A stretch of 64,000 nucleotides of DNA from Streptomyces sp. NBC_01267. GTDB taxonomy: Bacteria; Actinomycetota; Actinomycetes; Streptomycetales; Streptomycetaceae. Both the position numbers and the translations under genes were made by a program. Of the stretch, positions 8,691 through 16,305 are shown in pieces. The DNA lies in assembly GCF_036241575.1 (NCBI RefSeq), contig NZ_CP108455.1, forward strand, positions 5,831,501-5,895,500. Direction: 5' to 3'. Position 1 is the first letter of the stretch. Every line of letters starts with the position of its first letter. The notes under the pieces are model-generated. The model saw nothing but the letters and a program-made list of their open reading frames with translations. It made no database searches and was not told where the DNA came from.

Positions 8691-9793
8691 TGAACGACTC
8701 TTCCTGGGGTGCCCCGCAGAGCGGCCACTCCGTCGGGGAATGGCGACAGGCCCCCGACCAGGGGCCTGTCCCGGCGGGTCCCGCCTACGGCGAGCACGAA
8801 GTTGAGCAGACTCGGCCCATGCCCATCGTGCCCGACGCAGGCAGAGACGCCGAAGATCACGACCGTGCGGAACACGCACGTGCCGCACACGACCGGGGGG
8901 CCACTCGCCCGAGTGGCCCCCTGTTCCGTGACGAGATGCCGCAGGAGCCCATGTCCGCCCCGCCGCCGCCCCCCGAGAAGAAGAAAGCCGGCCGTGATCT
9001 GCGGTCCGCGATAGGGGTCGGTGTCGGTCTCGGGGTGGTGGTCGTCGCTTCGCTCTTCATCTGGAAGGCCGCGTTCGTCGGAGTGATCGCGGTCGCGGTG
9101 GTCGTCGGTCTCTGGGAGCTGACCTCCCGGCTCGACGAGCGCAAGGGCATCAAGGCTCCGCTGGTACCGCTCGCGGTGGGCGGCGCCGCCATGGTCGTCG
9201 CCGGGTACGCCCGCGGTGCGGAGGGCGCCTGGGTCGCCATGGCGCTCACCGCGCTGGCGGTACTGGTGTGGCGGATGGCCGCGTCGCCCGAGGGATACCT
9301 CAGGGACGTCACGGCGGGCGTGTTCGCCGCGTTCTACGTGCCGTTCCTCGCGACCTTCGTGGCGCTGCTGCTCACGTCGGACGACGGACCCTGGCGGGTG
9401 CTCACCTTCCTGCTGCTGACCGTGGTCAGCGACACCGGGGCGTACGCGATCGGCTGGCGCTTCGGCAAGCACAAGCTCGCACCGCGCATCAGCCCCGGCA
9501 AGACCCGCGAGGGACTGGTCGGTGCGGTCACCTTCGCGATGGTGGCGGGCGCGCTGTGCATGCAGTTCCTGATCGACGACGGGCAGTGGTGGCAGGGTCT
9601 GCTGCTCGGCCTCGCCGTCGCGGCCAGCGCCACCCTCGGTGACCTGGGCGAGTCCATGATCAAGAGGGATCTCGGGATCAAGGACATGGGCACGCTGCTG
9701 CCGGGCCACGGCGGCATCATGGACCGGCTGGACTCCCTGCTGCCCACGGCTCCGGTCGTATGGCTGCTGATGGTGCTGTTCGTGGGCTCCTGA
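8690..9793 (+). CDS. cdsA: Phosphatidate cytidylyltransferase
   Basis: CdsA makes CDP-diacylglycerol from phosphatidic acid and CTP, the branch point of phospholipid synthesis in the cytoplasmic membrane. The 367-aa protein has an N-terminal hydrophilic, probably disordered extension of about 95 residues, then around eight hydrophobic segments. The family signature near the C-terminus (SMIKRDLGIKDMGTLLPGHG, then GIMDRLDSLL) is complete, including the catalytic aspartates. The start overlaps the frr stop by one base. Most bacterial CdsA proteins are about 285 aa; the extension is common in Streptomyces. It is the last intact gene before a region of decayed insertions. Confidence 0.95.
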   Translation: MNDSSWGAPQSGHSVGEWRQAPDQGPVPAGPAYGEHEVEQTRPMPIVPDAGRDAEDHDRAEHARAAHDRGATRPSGPLFRDEMPQEPMSAPPPPPEKKKAGRDLRSAIGVGVGLGVVVVASLFIWKAAFVGVIAVAVVVGLWELTSRLDERKGIKAPLVPLAVGGAAMVVAGYARGAEGAWVAMALTALAVLVWRMAASPEGYLRDVTAGVFAAFYVPFLATFVALLLTSDDGPWRVLTFLLLTVVSDTGAYAIGWRFGKHKLAPRISPGKTREGLVGAVTFAMVAGALCMQFLIDDGQWWQGLLLGLAVAASATLGDLGESMIKRDLGIKDMGTLLPGHGGIMDRLDSLLPTAPVVWLLMVLFVGS

Positions 9794-9862
9794 CACCGGT
9801 TCCGACCTGCGTCTTCACCGGAGGGAGGGGCGTCGTCCACAGGGCGGCGGGCCCTCCCTCCA

Positions 9863-9888
9863 GTGTCTGTGGCACTGGATGAACCATG
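9863..9888 (+). repeat. Direct repeat, copy 1 (duplicate of the rlmN start region)
   Basis: This 26-bp stretch repeats the bases around the rlmN start codon (12069-12094) with two differences, the last 16 bases being identical (CACTGGATGAACCATG). Weak similarity continues a few codons further. It marks the left edge of about 2.2 kb of inserted, mostly decayed sequence. Confidence 0.8.
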
Positions 9889-9894
9889 TACAAG

Positions 9895-9928
9895 CTCGTC
9901 ATGCGTAGGTCTCGGGTTCGGATCCCGA
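9895..9928 (+). other. tRNA-Thr(CGU)-like 3' fragment, possible attachment-site remnant
   Basis: This segment reads like the anticodon loop, 3' anticodon strand, variable loop and T-arm of a tRNA-Thr with a CGU anticodon. The T-arm is perfect (stem TCGGG / CCCGA, loop TTCGGAT). The 5' half is absent: what precedes is the rlmN-like repeat. Tyrosine-recombinase elements of actinomycetes often integrate at tRNA 3' ends and leave such copies. A second, more diverged copy lies at 11203-11236. Confidence 0.6.
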
Positions 9929-9942
9929 AGGCGTCTCGGAAT

Positions 9943-9977
9943 ACCCCAGGACTCACTCGCCGTGACCTGGGGTTTTT
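9943..9977 (+). terminator. Rho-independent terminator after the tRNA fragment
   Basis: The stem ACCCCAGG / CCTGGGGT (9943-9950 and 9966-9973) continues, after a 2-nt bulge, into an inner TCAC / GTGA stem, and is followed by TTTTT. This is the strongest U-tailed terminator in the window and fits a tRNA terminator carried along with the tRNA 3' end. Confidence 0.75.
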
Positions 9978-10050
9978 CATGCCCGGGGCATGCCGGGCCG
10001 CACGACGGGGATGCCGCGGAACTGCTTGCGTGGCGATGCGTGAGCCGAGC

Positions 10051-10083
10051 GGCCAAGCGGTCCACTTCTTGGGCCGCTTGGCC
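10051..10083 (+). terminator. Hairpin in the decayed insertion
   Basis: The perfect 10-bp arms GGCCAAGCGG and CCGCTTGGCC are separated by 13 nt and followed by a modestly T-rich stretch. No intact gene ends nearby, so it may be a terminator left over from the inserted element. The rest of 9978-10207 shows nothing recognisable. Confidence 0.45.
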
Positions 10084-10207
10084 TTGCCCTTCTGGAGTGG
10101 CGTAGGGAGACCCGGTTGGCGAGGGTGTCGGGCGCTTCGGGTACAACGGGGTCCGACCGTGGGTGCTTCGGAGCGTGGCGCCAGGTGCGGTACGGAGGGG
10201 GTCAGCT

Positions 10208-10968
10208 GTGCGGGTCATCGCGGACAGGTACGAACTGGTGGCGTTGCGTCCTGTACGAACTGCTCACCGGGGAACCGCCGTTCACGGCGAGCGACCCGGT
10301 GTCCCTGATGACTGCCCATCTGAACAAGGCGCCTGACACGCCGGGGTCGCTGCGCGCCGGGCTTCCCGCCGCACTCGACGCTCTGGTCCTGCGGCTGCTC
10401 GCGAAACGACCGGTCGACCGACCGCAGTCCGCGGCTCTGGGCGGTGACGAACTGCGGGCTCTGACCTGACTTCGGCGCAGGTGGCGATGCCTGCCGCTCC
10501 CCTCATACCCCAGGCCACGGCTCACCCGCCCACATATGTGCCGAGCACTCCCGAACAGCCTCCCGCGGCGCACCTAGTTGCCGACGCGGACGGCCGATCC
10601 GTTCGCACGCGGGAACGCACCGCGAACCGTCTACTTCGCGTGCCGGGACAGGCACATGTACGCTCGACCCGTCGACGGGACACAAGAAGTGGACCCTCGA
10701 GAAGGACCTCTCGACGCCGCACACCACGCAGATCGTGGTGGCGGGGGGCCTGGTCTTCGTCGGCAGGACCGCCCCCCCCGACGGCATCGTTCATGCCTTC
10801 GACGCCGATGACGGCTCCGAGCGCTGGTCCACCTCGACCTGGTCCGGCAGGTCCGAAGCCACGCTGGGCGACGGCTTGGTCACGGCGTACGGCTTCGTGT
10901 ATGTCAGCACTGCGGACGGTGTGGTGGCCCTCGACGCGGCCACGGGCGCGGCGCCGAGCCCGGCCTGA
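10208..10968 (+). pseudogene. Ser/Thr protein kinase with PQQ-type beta-propeller repeats (AfsK-like architecture), broken
   Basis: Three pieces of one ancestral gene can be read. A GTG at 10208 begins VRVIADRYELVAL, a typical kinase start. From about 10246, in another frame, comes the end of the kinase C-lobe (LYELLTGEPPFTASDPVSLM, then a region ending in RPVDRPQSAALGG) with a stop at 10469. Most of the catalytic domain is missing, so there is a large internal deletion. From about 10635 to 10968 come PQQ/WD-like repeats (IVHAFDADDGSERWSTSTW, VYVSTADGVVALDAATG), with a single-base frameshift near 10664. Such kinase-plus-propeller proteins include AfsK, a membrane-associated regulator in Streptomyces. 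The gene cannot make an active kinase. Confidence 0.8.
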
Positions 10969-11202
10969 GCGCGACAACGGCGTCCGGATGACGTCTTGGC
11001 TGGGTCCGGCACCGCTGAAAGCGTTGTTCGACCTGGTGAGGCGTCATGGTCGGGGCAGTGGCTGTGTCGTTTTCCGAGCGCCGCACATGAGTTCGTCCCA
11101 GGTGGGACCGGGCCGTACTCGGGCCTCGGGTAATCGGTCTCTGGCCGGAGCGACGGGACTCGGCGACAGGAGTCGACACCATCGTTCACGATCTTGTAGG
11201 CC
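10969..11202 (+). other. Featureless remnant DNA
   Basis: Between the broken kinase gene and the second tRNA-like fragment I see no convincing gene, hairpin or repeat. Short open frames on both strands lack ribosome-binding sites and protein-family character. It is probably decayed insertion sequence. Confidence 0.4.
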
Positions 11203-11236
11203 CTCGTCATGTGTAGGTCATCGGTTCGGATCCGAT
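11203..11236 (+). other. Second tRNA-Thr-like 3' fragment
   Basis: It shares CTCGTCATG-GTAGGTC and GGTTCGGATCC with the copy at 9895-9928, in the same orientation, and also folds a perfect T-arm (ATCGG / CCGAT around TTCGGAT). It lies just 17 bp before the start of the next gene. The pair brackets about 1.3 kb that includes the broken kinase gene, consistent with attachment-site copies or with repeated insertion at one site. Confidence 0.5.
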
Positions 11237-11253
11237 AGAGAAGTGGAGGCACT

Positions 11254-11916
11254 GTGGTTGGCGCGCATCCCATCGAGCCAGGGGCCGTGGAGGAGTCCGC
11301 GCCCCAGCACGTTTGGTACACCTCGTACGGCTCGAACATGCACCTTGACCGGCTTGCCGCCTACATCGAGGGTGGTCAGCCGCCCGGTGGGAGCATGACG
11401 TATCCGGGGTGCAGGGACCGGCGCATGCCCAGTCGATCCGTGCCCGTGGAGCTGAGAGGCGTCCTCTACTTCGCCACGGAATCGCCGGTCTGGGGCGGCG
11501 GACGAGCCTTCTACGACCCGGAACAGGAGGGACGGGTCTATGCCCGCGCCTACCTTGTCTCGGCGGCGCAGTTCGCGGACATCGCCGCTCAGGAGATGTA
11601 CAGGAGCCCCGGCGAAGACCTCGATCTCAGCGCGGTCCTCACCTCGGGCGTCGCGCAGCTGGGGAGTGGGCGGTACGAGACTCTGGTGTGCGCGGGGCAG
11701 ATGGACGGACTGCCCGTTCTCACCTTCACAGCCCCTTGGGGAGCCGACGACGTGACCTTGGTGCCGCCCTCTCGTGCCTACGTGAGTTTCGTCGCTTCCG
11801 GCCTGCTTGAGGCCGGGGCCTGGGACGCGGACACGGTGGCGGCCTACGTCGCTTCGTCGCGCGGGGCCGCCGGTCACTGGTCGGAAGAGGCGATCCGGGG
11901 CCTGATCGCGGAGTGA
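11254..11916 (+). CDS. Gamma-glutamylcyclotransferase-like (AIG2/BtrG fold) protein
   Basis: A 220-aa protein whose N-terminus VWYTSYGSNMHLDRL carries the YGSN motif of the gamma-glutamylcyclotransferase/AIG2-like fold, where it forms the substrate-binding loop. Related Streptomyces proteins are sometimes mislabelled histone deacetylase. The GTG at 11254 follows GTGGAGG at 11243-11249. The catalytic glutamate of the family cannot be placed confidently, so substrate is unknown. The gene sits at the right edge of the insertion scar, directly after the second tRNA-like fragment, and may be cargo of the former element. It looks intact, unlike its left neighbour. Confidence 0.6.
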   Translation: MVGAHPIEPGAVEESAPQHVWYTSYGSNMHLDRLAAYIEGGQPPGGSMTYPGCRDRRMPSRSVPVELRGVLYFATESPVWGGGRAFYDPEQEGRVYARAYLVSAAQFADIAAQEMYRSPGEDLDLSAVLTSGVAQLGSGRYETLVCAGQMDGLPVLTFTAPWGADDVTLVPPSRAYVSFVASGLLEAGAWDADTVAAYVASSRGAAGHWSEEAIRGLIAE

Positions 11917-12068
11917 GCCGCAGCTCAGCCGGCCTGAGCGACGATGCCGTTCGGGCCGGCTGTGGGCCGTCGGAGGGTGGCCAAGGGTGACCGGCAACGA
12001 CCAACGACGACCGTCCCGAGCCGGCCTCTCTCGCCTCTCAGCAGCACGACGACCGTGAGTACCACCGG

Positions 12069-12094
12069 GTGTCTGCGACACTGGATGAACCATG
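12069..12094 (+). repeat. Direct repeat, copy 2 (at the rlmN start codon)
   Basis: Right-hand copy of the repeat at 9863-9888; it includes the rlmN ATG at 12092-12094 as its last three bases. This is presumably the original locus. Confidence 0.8.
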
Positions 12095-13198
12095 CCTAAG
12101 CCCGGAGAACTCACTTTCGTCGCGCCCCGCGGAGCCAAGAAGCCCCCGCTCCACCTCGCCGACCTCACGCCCGCCGAGCGCAAGGACGCCGTGGCCGAGA
12201 CCGGCGAGAAGCCGTTCCGCGCCAAGCAGCTGTCGCAGCACTACTTCGCGCGGTACGCCCACGACCCCGCCGAGTGGACCGACATCCCGGCCGCTTCGCG
12301 CGAGAAGCTGCGGGAGGCGCTGCTCCCCGAGCTGATGAGTGTCGTGCGGCACATCAGCTGCGACGACGACACCACCCGTAAGACGCTCTGGAAGCTGCAC
12401 GACGGCACGCTCGTCGAGTCGGTGCTGATGCGCTACCCGGACCGGGTGACCATGTGCATCTCCTCGCAGGCGGGCTGCGGTATGAACTGCCCCTTCTGCG
12501 CCACGGGGCAGGCGGGCCTGGACCGGAATCTGTCGACCGCCGAGATCGTGCACCAGATCGTCGACGGGATGCGCGCGCTGCGTGACGGTGAGGTCCCCGG
12601 AGGTCCCGCGCGGCTCTCCAACATCGTCTTCATGGGCATGGGCGAGCCGCTCGCCAACTACAAGCGGGTCGTCGGTTCCATCCGTCGGCTGACCGATCCC
12701 GAGCCCGACGGGCTCGGCCTTTCGCAGCGCGGGATCACCGTCTCCACGGTGGGCCTGGTGCCCGCGATGCTGCGCTTCGCCGACGAGGGCTTCAAGTGCC
12801 GCCTCGCGGTCTCGCTGCACGCCCCCGACGACGAGCTGCGCGACACCCTCGTCCCGGTGAACACCCGCTGGAAGGTACGCGAGGTGCTGGACGCGGCGTG
12901 GGAGTACGCGGAGAAGTCCGGCCGCCGGGTCTCGATCGAGTACGCCCTGATCCGCGACATCAACGACCAGGCGTGGCGCGGTGACCGGCTCGGCCGCCTG
13001 CTCAAGGGCAAGCCGGTGCACGTCAACCTGATCCCGCTGAATCCGACGCCGGGCTCCAAGTGGACCGCGTCCAGGCCGGAGGACGAGCGGGCGTTCGTGT
13101 CCGCGATCGCCGCACACGGTGTGCCGGTGACCGTGCGGGACACCCGTGGCCAGGAGATCGACGGAGCGTGCGGACAGCTGGCGGCCTCCGAGCGGTAG
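12092..13198 (+). CDS. rlmN: 23S rRNA/tRNA adenine-C2 methyltransferase RlmN
   Basis: RlmN is a radical-SAM enzyme methylating C2 of A2503 in 23S rRNA and A37 of some tRNAs. The 368-aa protein has the [4Fe-4S]-binding CGMNCPFC with cysteines at about residues 129, 133 and 136, and the C-terminal [11 protein letters not shown] supplies the conserved mechanistic cysteine near residue 360. An N-terminal helical domain of about 90 residues precedes the TIM barrel. It lacks a strong Shine-Dalgarno; the start is set by the family N-terminus and overlaps the direct repeat. The usual promoter region now lies next to foreign DNA, so its expression may differ from that of relatives. Confidence 0.94.
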   Translation: MPKPGELTFVAPRGAKKPPLHLADLTPAERKDAVAETGEKPFRAKQLSQHYFARYAHDPAEWTDIPAASREKLREALLPELMSVVRHISCDDDTTRKTLWKLHDGTLVESVLMRYPDRVTMCISSQAGCGMNCPFCATGQAGLDRNLSTAEIVHQIVDGMRALRDGEVPGGPARLSNIVFMGMGEPLANYKRVVGSIRRLTDPEPDGLGLSQRGITVSTVGLVPAMLRFADEGFKCRLAVSLHAPDDELRDTLVPVNTRWKVREVLDAAWEYAEKSGRRVSIEYALIRDINDQAWRGDRLGRLLKGKPVHVNLIPLNPTPGSKWTASRPEDERAFVSAIAAHGVPVTVRDTRGQEIDGACGQLAASER

Positions 13199-13231
13199 GC
13201 CCGGTGTAACGTGGGCCGCACATTTTCATAT

Positions 13232-13318
13232 TCCGACAGGGGAGCGCCACAGCGCTGAGAGTGCGGCCATGCCGCAGACCCTCTGAACCTCGCCCGGGTC
13301 ATTCCGGGTAGGAAGTTC
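13232..13318 (+). promoter_or_regulatory. TPP (THI-element) riboswitch
   Basis: The conserved blocks of the thiamine-pyrophosphate aptamer are all present in order: GGGGAGC, GCTGAGAGTG, the P3/P3a arm closed by GCCGCAGACCCTCTGAACCT, and the final CCGGGTCATTCCGGGTAGGAAG. It sits between rlmN and the thiamine transporter genes, so TPP binding should shut off the downstream operon. The next hairpin is the likely expression platform. Confidence 0.93.
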
Positions 13319-13339
13319 GGTCACTACTCGAGCTGTTGC

Positions 13340-13366
13340 GCCCTGCCCGTTTTCTGCGGGCAGGGC
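13340..13366 (+). terminator. Riboswitch-associated terminator hairpin
   Basis: A perfect 10-bp stem, GCCCTGCCCG / CGGGCAGGGC, with a 7-nt loop lies 20 nt after the aptamer and 39 nt before the thiB start. It is placed to act as the TPP-controlled terminator. No competing anti-terminator arm is obvious by eye, so control through ribosome access is an alternative. Confidence 0.6.
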
Positions 13367-13405
13367 CGCGTCTCTTCCTGGATGTCCCATCCCAGGAGGA
13401 ATTCA

Positions 13406-14542
13406 GTGAGCACCACCACGAGAGCGTCCCGCACCCGGCGAACGCTCGCCACGAAGAAGCTGACGGTCACCGCGCTGGCCGCCGCGCTGGGTGTCTCGAC
13501 GCTCGCCGCGTGCGGGAGTTCGGACAGCGGCTCCGGTGCGTCGGGCAAGACGGCCAAGGCGTCCAAGACCGTGACGCTGGTCAGCCACGACTCCTTCGTC
13601 GCTTCTCCCTCCGTGCTGAAGGAGTTCACCGAGGAGACCGGTTACACCGTCCACGTCCTCAAGAGCGGGGACGCGGGCGCCGCGCTGAACCAGGAGATCC
13701 TCACCAAGGGATCGCCGCGCGGTGACGTCTTCTTCGGTGTCGACAACACGCTGCTGTCGCGGGCGCTCGACAACGGGCTCTTCACGCCGTACGAGGCGAA
13801 GGGCCTGGACCGGATACCCGCCGACGTACAGCTCGACGCGGAGAAGCACCGGGTCACCCCCATCGACACCGGTGACCTCTGCGTCAACTACGACAAGAAG
13901 TACTTCGCCGACCACAAGCTCGCCCCGCCGCAGTCCTTCGACGACCTGGTCAAGCCGGCGTACAAGAACCTCCTGGTCACCGAGAACGTCGCCACCTCGT
14001 CCCCGGGGCTCGGTTTCATGCTCGGCACCGTGGCGAAGTACGGCGACAGCGGCTGGCAGGACTACTGGAAGAAGCTCAAGGCCAACGGCGTGAAGGTCGT
14101 GGACGGCTGGGAGCAGGCGTACAACCAGGAGTTCTCCGGCTCGGCCGGTGGCAGGAAGGCCAAGGGCGACCGGCCGCTCGTCGTCTCGTACGCCTCCAGC
14201 CCGCCCGCCGAGGTGCTGTACGCCAAGCCGCAGCCGAAGACCGCCCCGACCGGTGTCGCCACCTCGACCTGCTTCCGGCAGATCGAGTTCGCGGGACTGC
14301 TGGACGGTGCGAAGAACGAGGCGGGCGGCAAGGCGCTGCTCGACTTCCTGATCAGCAAGAAATTCCAGGAGGACATGCCGCTGAACATGTTCGTGGACCC
14401 GGTGGCGAAGGACGCGGAACTGCCCCCGCTGTTCACCGAGTTCGGCGCGAAGATCACCGCCCCGCAGAGCGTCGCGCCCGACACCATCGCCAAGAACCGT
14501 GACCAGTGGGTCAAGTCGTGGTCCTCGCTCGTCCTGAGGTAG
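13406..14542 (+). CDS. thiB: Thiamine ABC transporter substrate-binding lipoprotein
   Basis: Extracytoplasmic binding protein for thiamine or its phosphates. I chose GTG at 13406, with AGGAGGA at 13394-13400 five bases upstream; this gives 378 aa. The first 36 residues are a lipoprotein signal with lipobox LAAC (lipidated Cys36). The mature protein contains motifs of the ThiB family such as LVSHDSFVASPSVLKEF, GDVFFGVDNTLLSRAL, and the C-terminal FEDMPLNMFV-like segment (here FQEDMPLNMFVDPVA). The TPP riboswitch upstream makes thiamine the expected ligand. It is followed by the permease gene with a 37-bp overlap. Confidence 0.92.
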   Translation: MSTTTRASRTRRTLATKKLTVTALAAALGVSTLAACGSSDSGSGASGKTAKASKTVTLVSHDSFVASPSVLKEFTEETGYTVHVLKSGDAGAALNQEILTKGSPRGDVFFGVDNTLLSRALDNGLFTPYEAKGLDRIPADVQLDAEKHRVTPIDTGDLCVNYDKKYFADHKLAPPQSFDDLVKPAYKNLLVTENVATSSPGLGFMLGTVAKYGDSGWQDYWKKLKANGVKVVDGWEQAYNQEFSGSAGGRKAKGDRPLVVSYASSPPAEVLYAKPQPKTAPTGVATSTCFRQIEFAGLLDGAKNEAGGKALLDFLISKKFQEDMPLNMFVDPVAKDAELPPLFTEFGAKITAPQSVAPDTIAKNRDQWVKSWSSLVLR

Positions 14543-16305
14543 AGCCCGGCGCAGGGGCCGGAGCCGAGTCCGCCGCAGAAGCAGAAGCAGAAGCAGAAGC
14601 AGAAGCAGGATCCGGGGCCGTGGCCCGGACCGCACGGCGCGCGAACGCCGTGCGGCTCGGACTGCTGGTCGTGCCCGTCGCGTTCTTCGCGGTCTTCTTC
14701 GCCTACCCCGTGGCCGCGATCGTCGGTCGCGGTCTCAAGGTGGGCGGAGCCTGGCAGTTCGGGCGGATAGCCGACGTACTGAGCAGCCCCGACATCCTGC
14801 ACGTCCTGTGGTTCACCACCTGGCAGGCGGGCGCGTCGACCGGGCTGACGCTGCTGATCGCGCTCCCCGGCGCCTACGTCTTCGCGCGCCTGGAGTTCCC
14901 GGGCAAGCAGTTGCTGCGCGCGGTGGTGACGGTTCCCTTCGTACTGCCCACCGTGGTCGTCGGCACCGCCTTCCTCGCCCTGCTGGGCCGGGGCGGGCTG
15001 CTCGACCAGTTGTGGGGGGTGCGTCTGGACACCACGGTGTGGGCGATCCTGCTGGCGCACGTCTTCTTCAACTACGCGGTGGTCGTACGGTCCGTGGGCG
15101 GCCTCTGGTCGCAGCTCGACCCGCGCCAGGAGGAGGCCGCACGGGTGCTCGGCGCCTCCCGGTTCGCCGCCTGGCGGCGGGTGACGCTGCCCGCGCTGGC
15201 CCCCGCCGTGTCCGCCGCCGGGCTGATGGTCTTCCTGTTCACCTTCACCTCCTTCGGGGTGGTGCAGATCCTCGGCGGACCGACCTTCTCCACCCTTGAG
15301 GTAGAGATCTACCGGGAGACCGCCGAACTCCTCGATCTGCCGACGGCGGCCGTGCTGACCCTGGTGCAGTTCGCCGCGGTCGGCGCGATCCTCGCGCTGC
15401 ACGCGTGGACGGTGCGGCGCAGGGAGAGCACGCTGAAACTGGTGGACCCGGCGCAGACCGCGCGCCGGCCTCGCGGCGCCGGCCAGTGGACGCTGCTCGG
15501 CGGGGTGCTCGCGGTGATCGTCGTGCTGATCCTGCTGCCGCTGGGTGTACTCGTCGAACACTCGCTGGACACCCCCGGCGGGTACGGCTTCGGGTTCTAC
15601 CGGGCGCTCCAGTCGCAGGGCGCGAACGGCGGTACGTTCCTGGTCCCGCCGATCGAGGCCATCTGGAACTCCGTGCGGTACGCGCTGGTCGCCACCGGTA
15701 TCGCGCTGGCCGTCGGCGGACTGGCGGCGGCGGCACTCACCCGGCGCGCGGGTCGGCTCGTGCGCGGGTTCGACGCGCTGTTGATGCTTCCCCTCGGGGT
15801 TTCCGCGGTCACCGTCGGCTTCGGCTTTCTGATCACCCTCGACAAGCCGCCGCTCGATCTGCGGGCGTCCTGGATCCTGGTCCCGCTGGCCCAGGCGCTG
15901 GTCGGCGTGCCCTTCGTCGTACGGACCATGCTGCCCGTGCTGCGAGCGGTGGACGGCAGGCTGCGCGAGGCGGCGGCGGTCCTGGGGGCCTCGCCGCTGC
16001 GGGCCTGGCGGGAGGTGGACCTGCCGATGGTGCGACGGGCGCTGCTGGTCGCCGCCGGGTTCGCGTTCGCCGTGTCCCTGGGGGAGTTCGGTGCGACGGT
16101 CTTCATCGCCAGGCCGGACAACCCGACGCTTCCGGTGGCCGTGGCGCGGCTGCTCGCACGGGCCGGTGAACTCAACTACGGGCAGGCGATGGCGCTGTCC
16201 ACGATCCTGATGCTGGTGTGCGCGGTGTCGCTGCTGGTGCTGGAACGTATCCGCCCCCGGGCTCAGCCCGGGGGGACCCCCTCCGACCGCTCGGGAGAGT
16301 TCTGA
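14506..16305 (+). CDS. thiP: Thiamine ABC transporter permease (two fused permease domains)
   Basis: A 599-aa inner-membrane permease with two binding-protein-dependent transport domains, as in ThiP, together giving about twelve hydrophobic segments. EAA-type loops appear twice: EEAARVLGASRFAAWRRVTLP near residue 210 and LREAAAVLGASPLRAWREVDLP near 487. Residues about 24-36 are an (Ala-Glu) run encoded by six tandem GCAGAA-type hexamers (14575-14610), a poly-acidic stretch not expected in the family. The start is uncertain: GTG at 14506 or 14518 overlaps the end of thiB, and the true start may even follow the repeat. The stop overlaps the ATPase ATG by one base. Confidence 0.88.
   Translation: MGQVVVLARPEVEPGAGAGAESAAEAEAEAEAEAGSGAVARTARRANAVRLGLLVVPVAFFAVFFAYPVAAIVGRGLKVGGAWQFGRIADVLSSPDILHVLWFTTWQAGASTGLTLLIALPGAYVFARLEFPGKQLLRAVVTVPFVLPTVVVGTAFLALLGRGGLLDQLWGVRLDTTVWAILLAHVFFNYAVVVRSVGGLWSQLDPRQEEAARVLGASRFAAWRRVTLPALAPAVSAAGLMVFLFTFTSFGVVQILGGPTFSTLEVEIYRETAELLDLPTAAVLTLVQFAAVGAILALHAWTVRRRESTLKLVDPAQTARRPRGAGQWTLLGGVLAVIVVLILLPLGVLVEHSLDTPGGYGFGFYRALQSQGANGGTFLVPPIEAIWNSVRYALVATGIALAVGGLAAAALTRRAGRLVRGFDALLMLPLGVSAVTVGFGFLITLDKPPLDLRASWILVPLAQALVGVPFVVRTMLPVLRAVDGRLREAAAVLGASPLRAWREVDLPMVRRALLVAAGFAFAVSLGEFGATVFIARPDNPTLPVAVARLLARAGELNYGQAMALSTILMLVCAVSLLVLERIRPRAQPGGTPSDRSGEF
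14575..14610 (+). repeat. Hexanucleotide tandem repeat (GCAGAA)6
   Basis: Five exact copies and one imperfect copy of GCAGAA encode alternating Ala-Glu at the N-terminus of the permease. Whole codons repeat, so copy-number change would alter protein length without a frameshift. Confidence 0.9.

Noticed and set aside
9889..9940. A complete tRNA gene after cdsA
   Set aside because: Only anticodon-loop-to-T-arm sequence is present; the 5' acceptor strand and D-arm are missing.
10481..11398. 305-codon plus-strand frame through the decayed insertion
   Set aside because: It runs through the propeller fragments in the wrong frame and into the start of the next gene.
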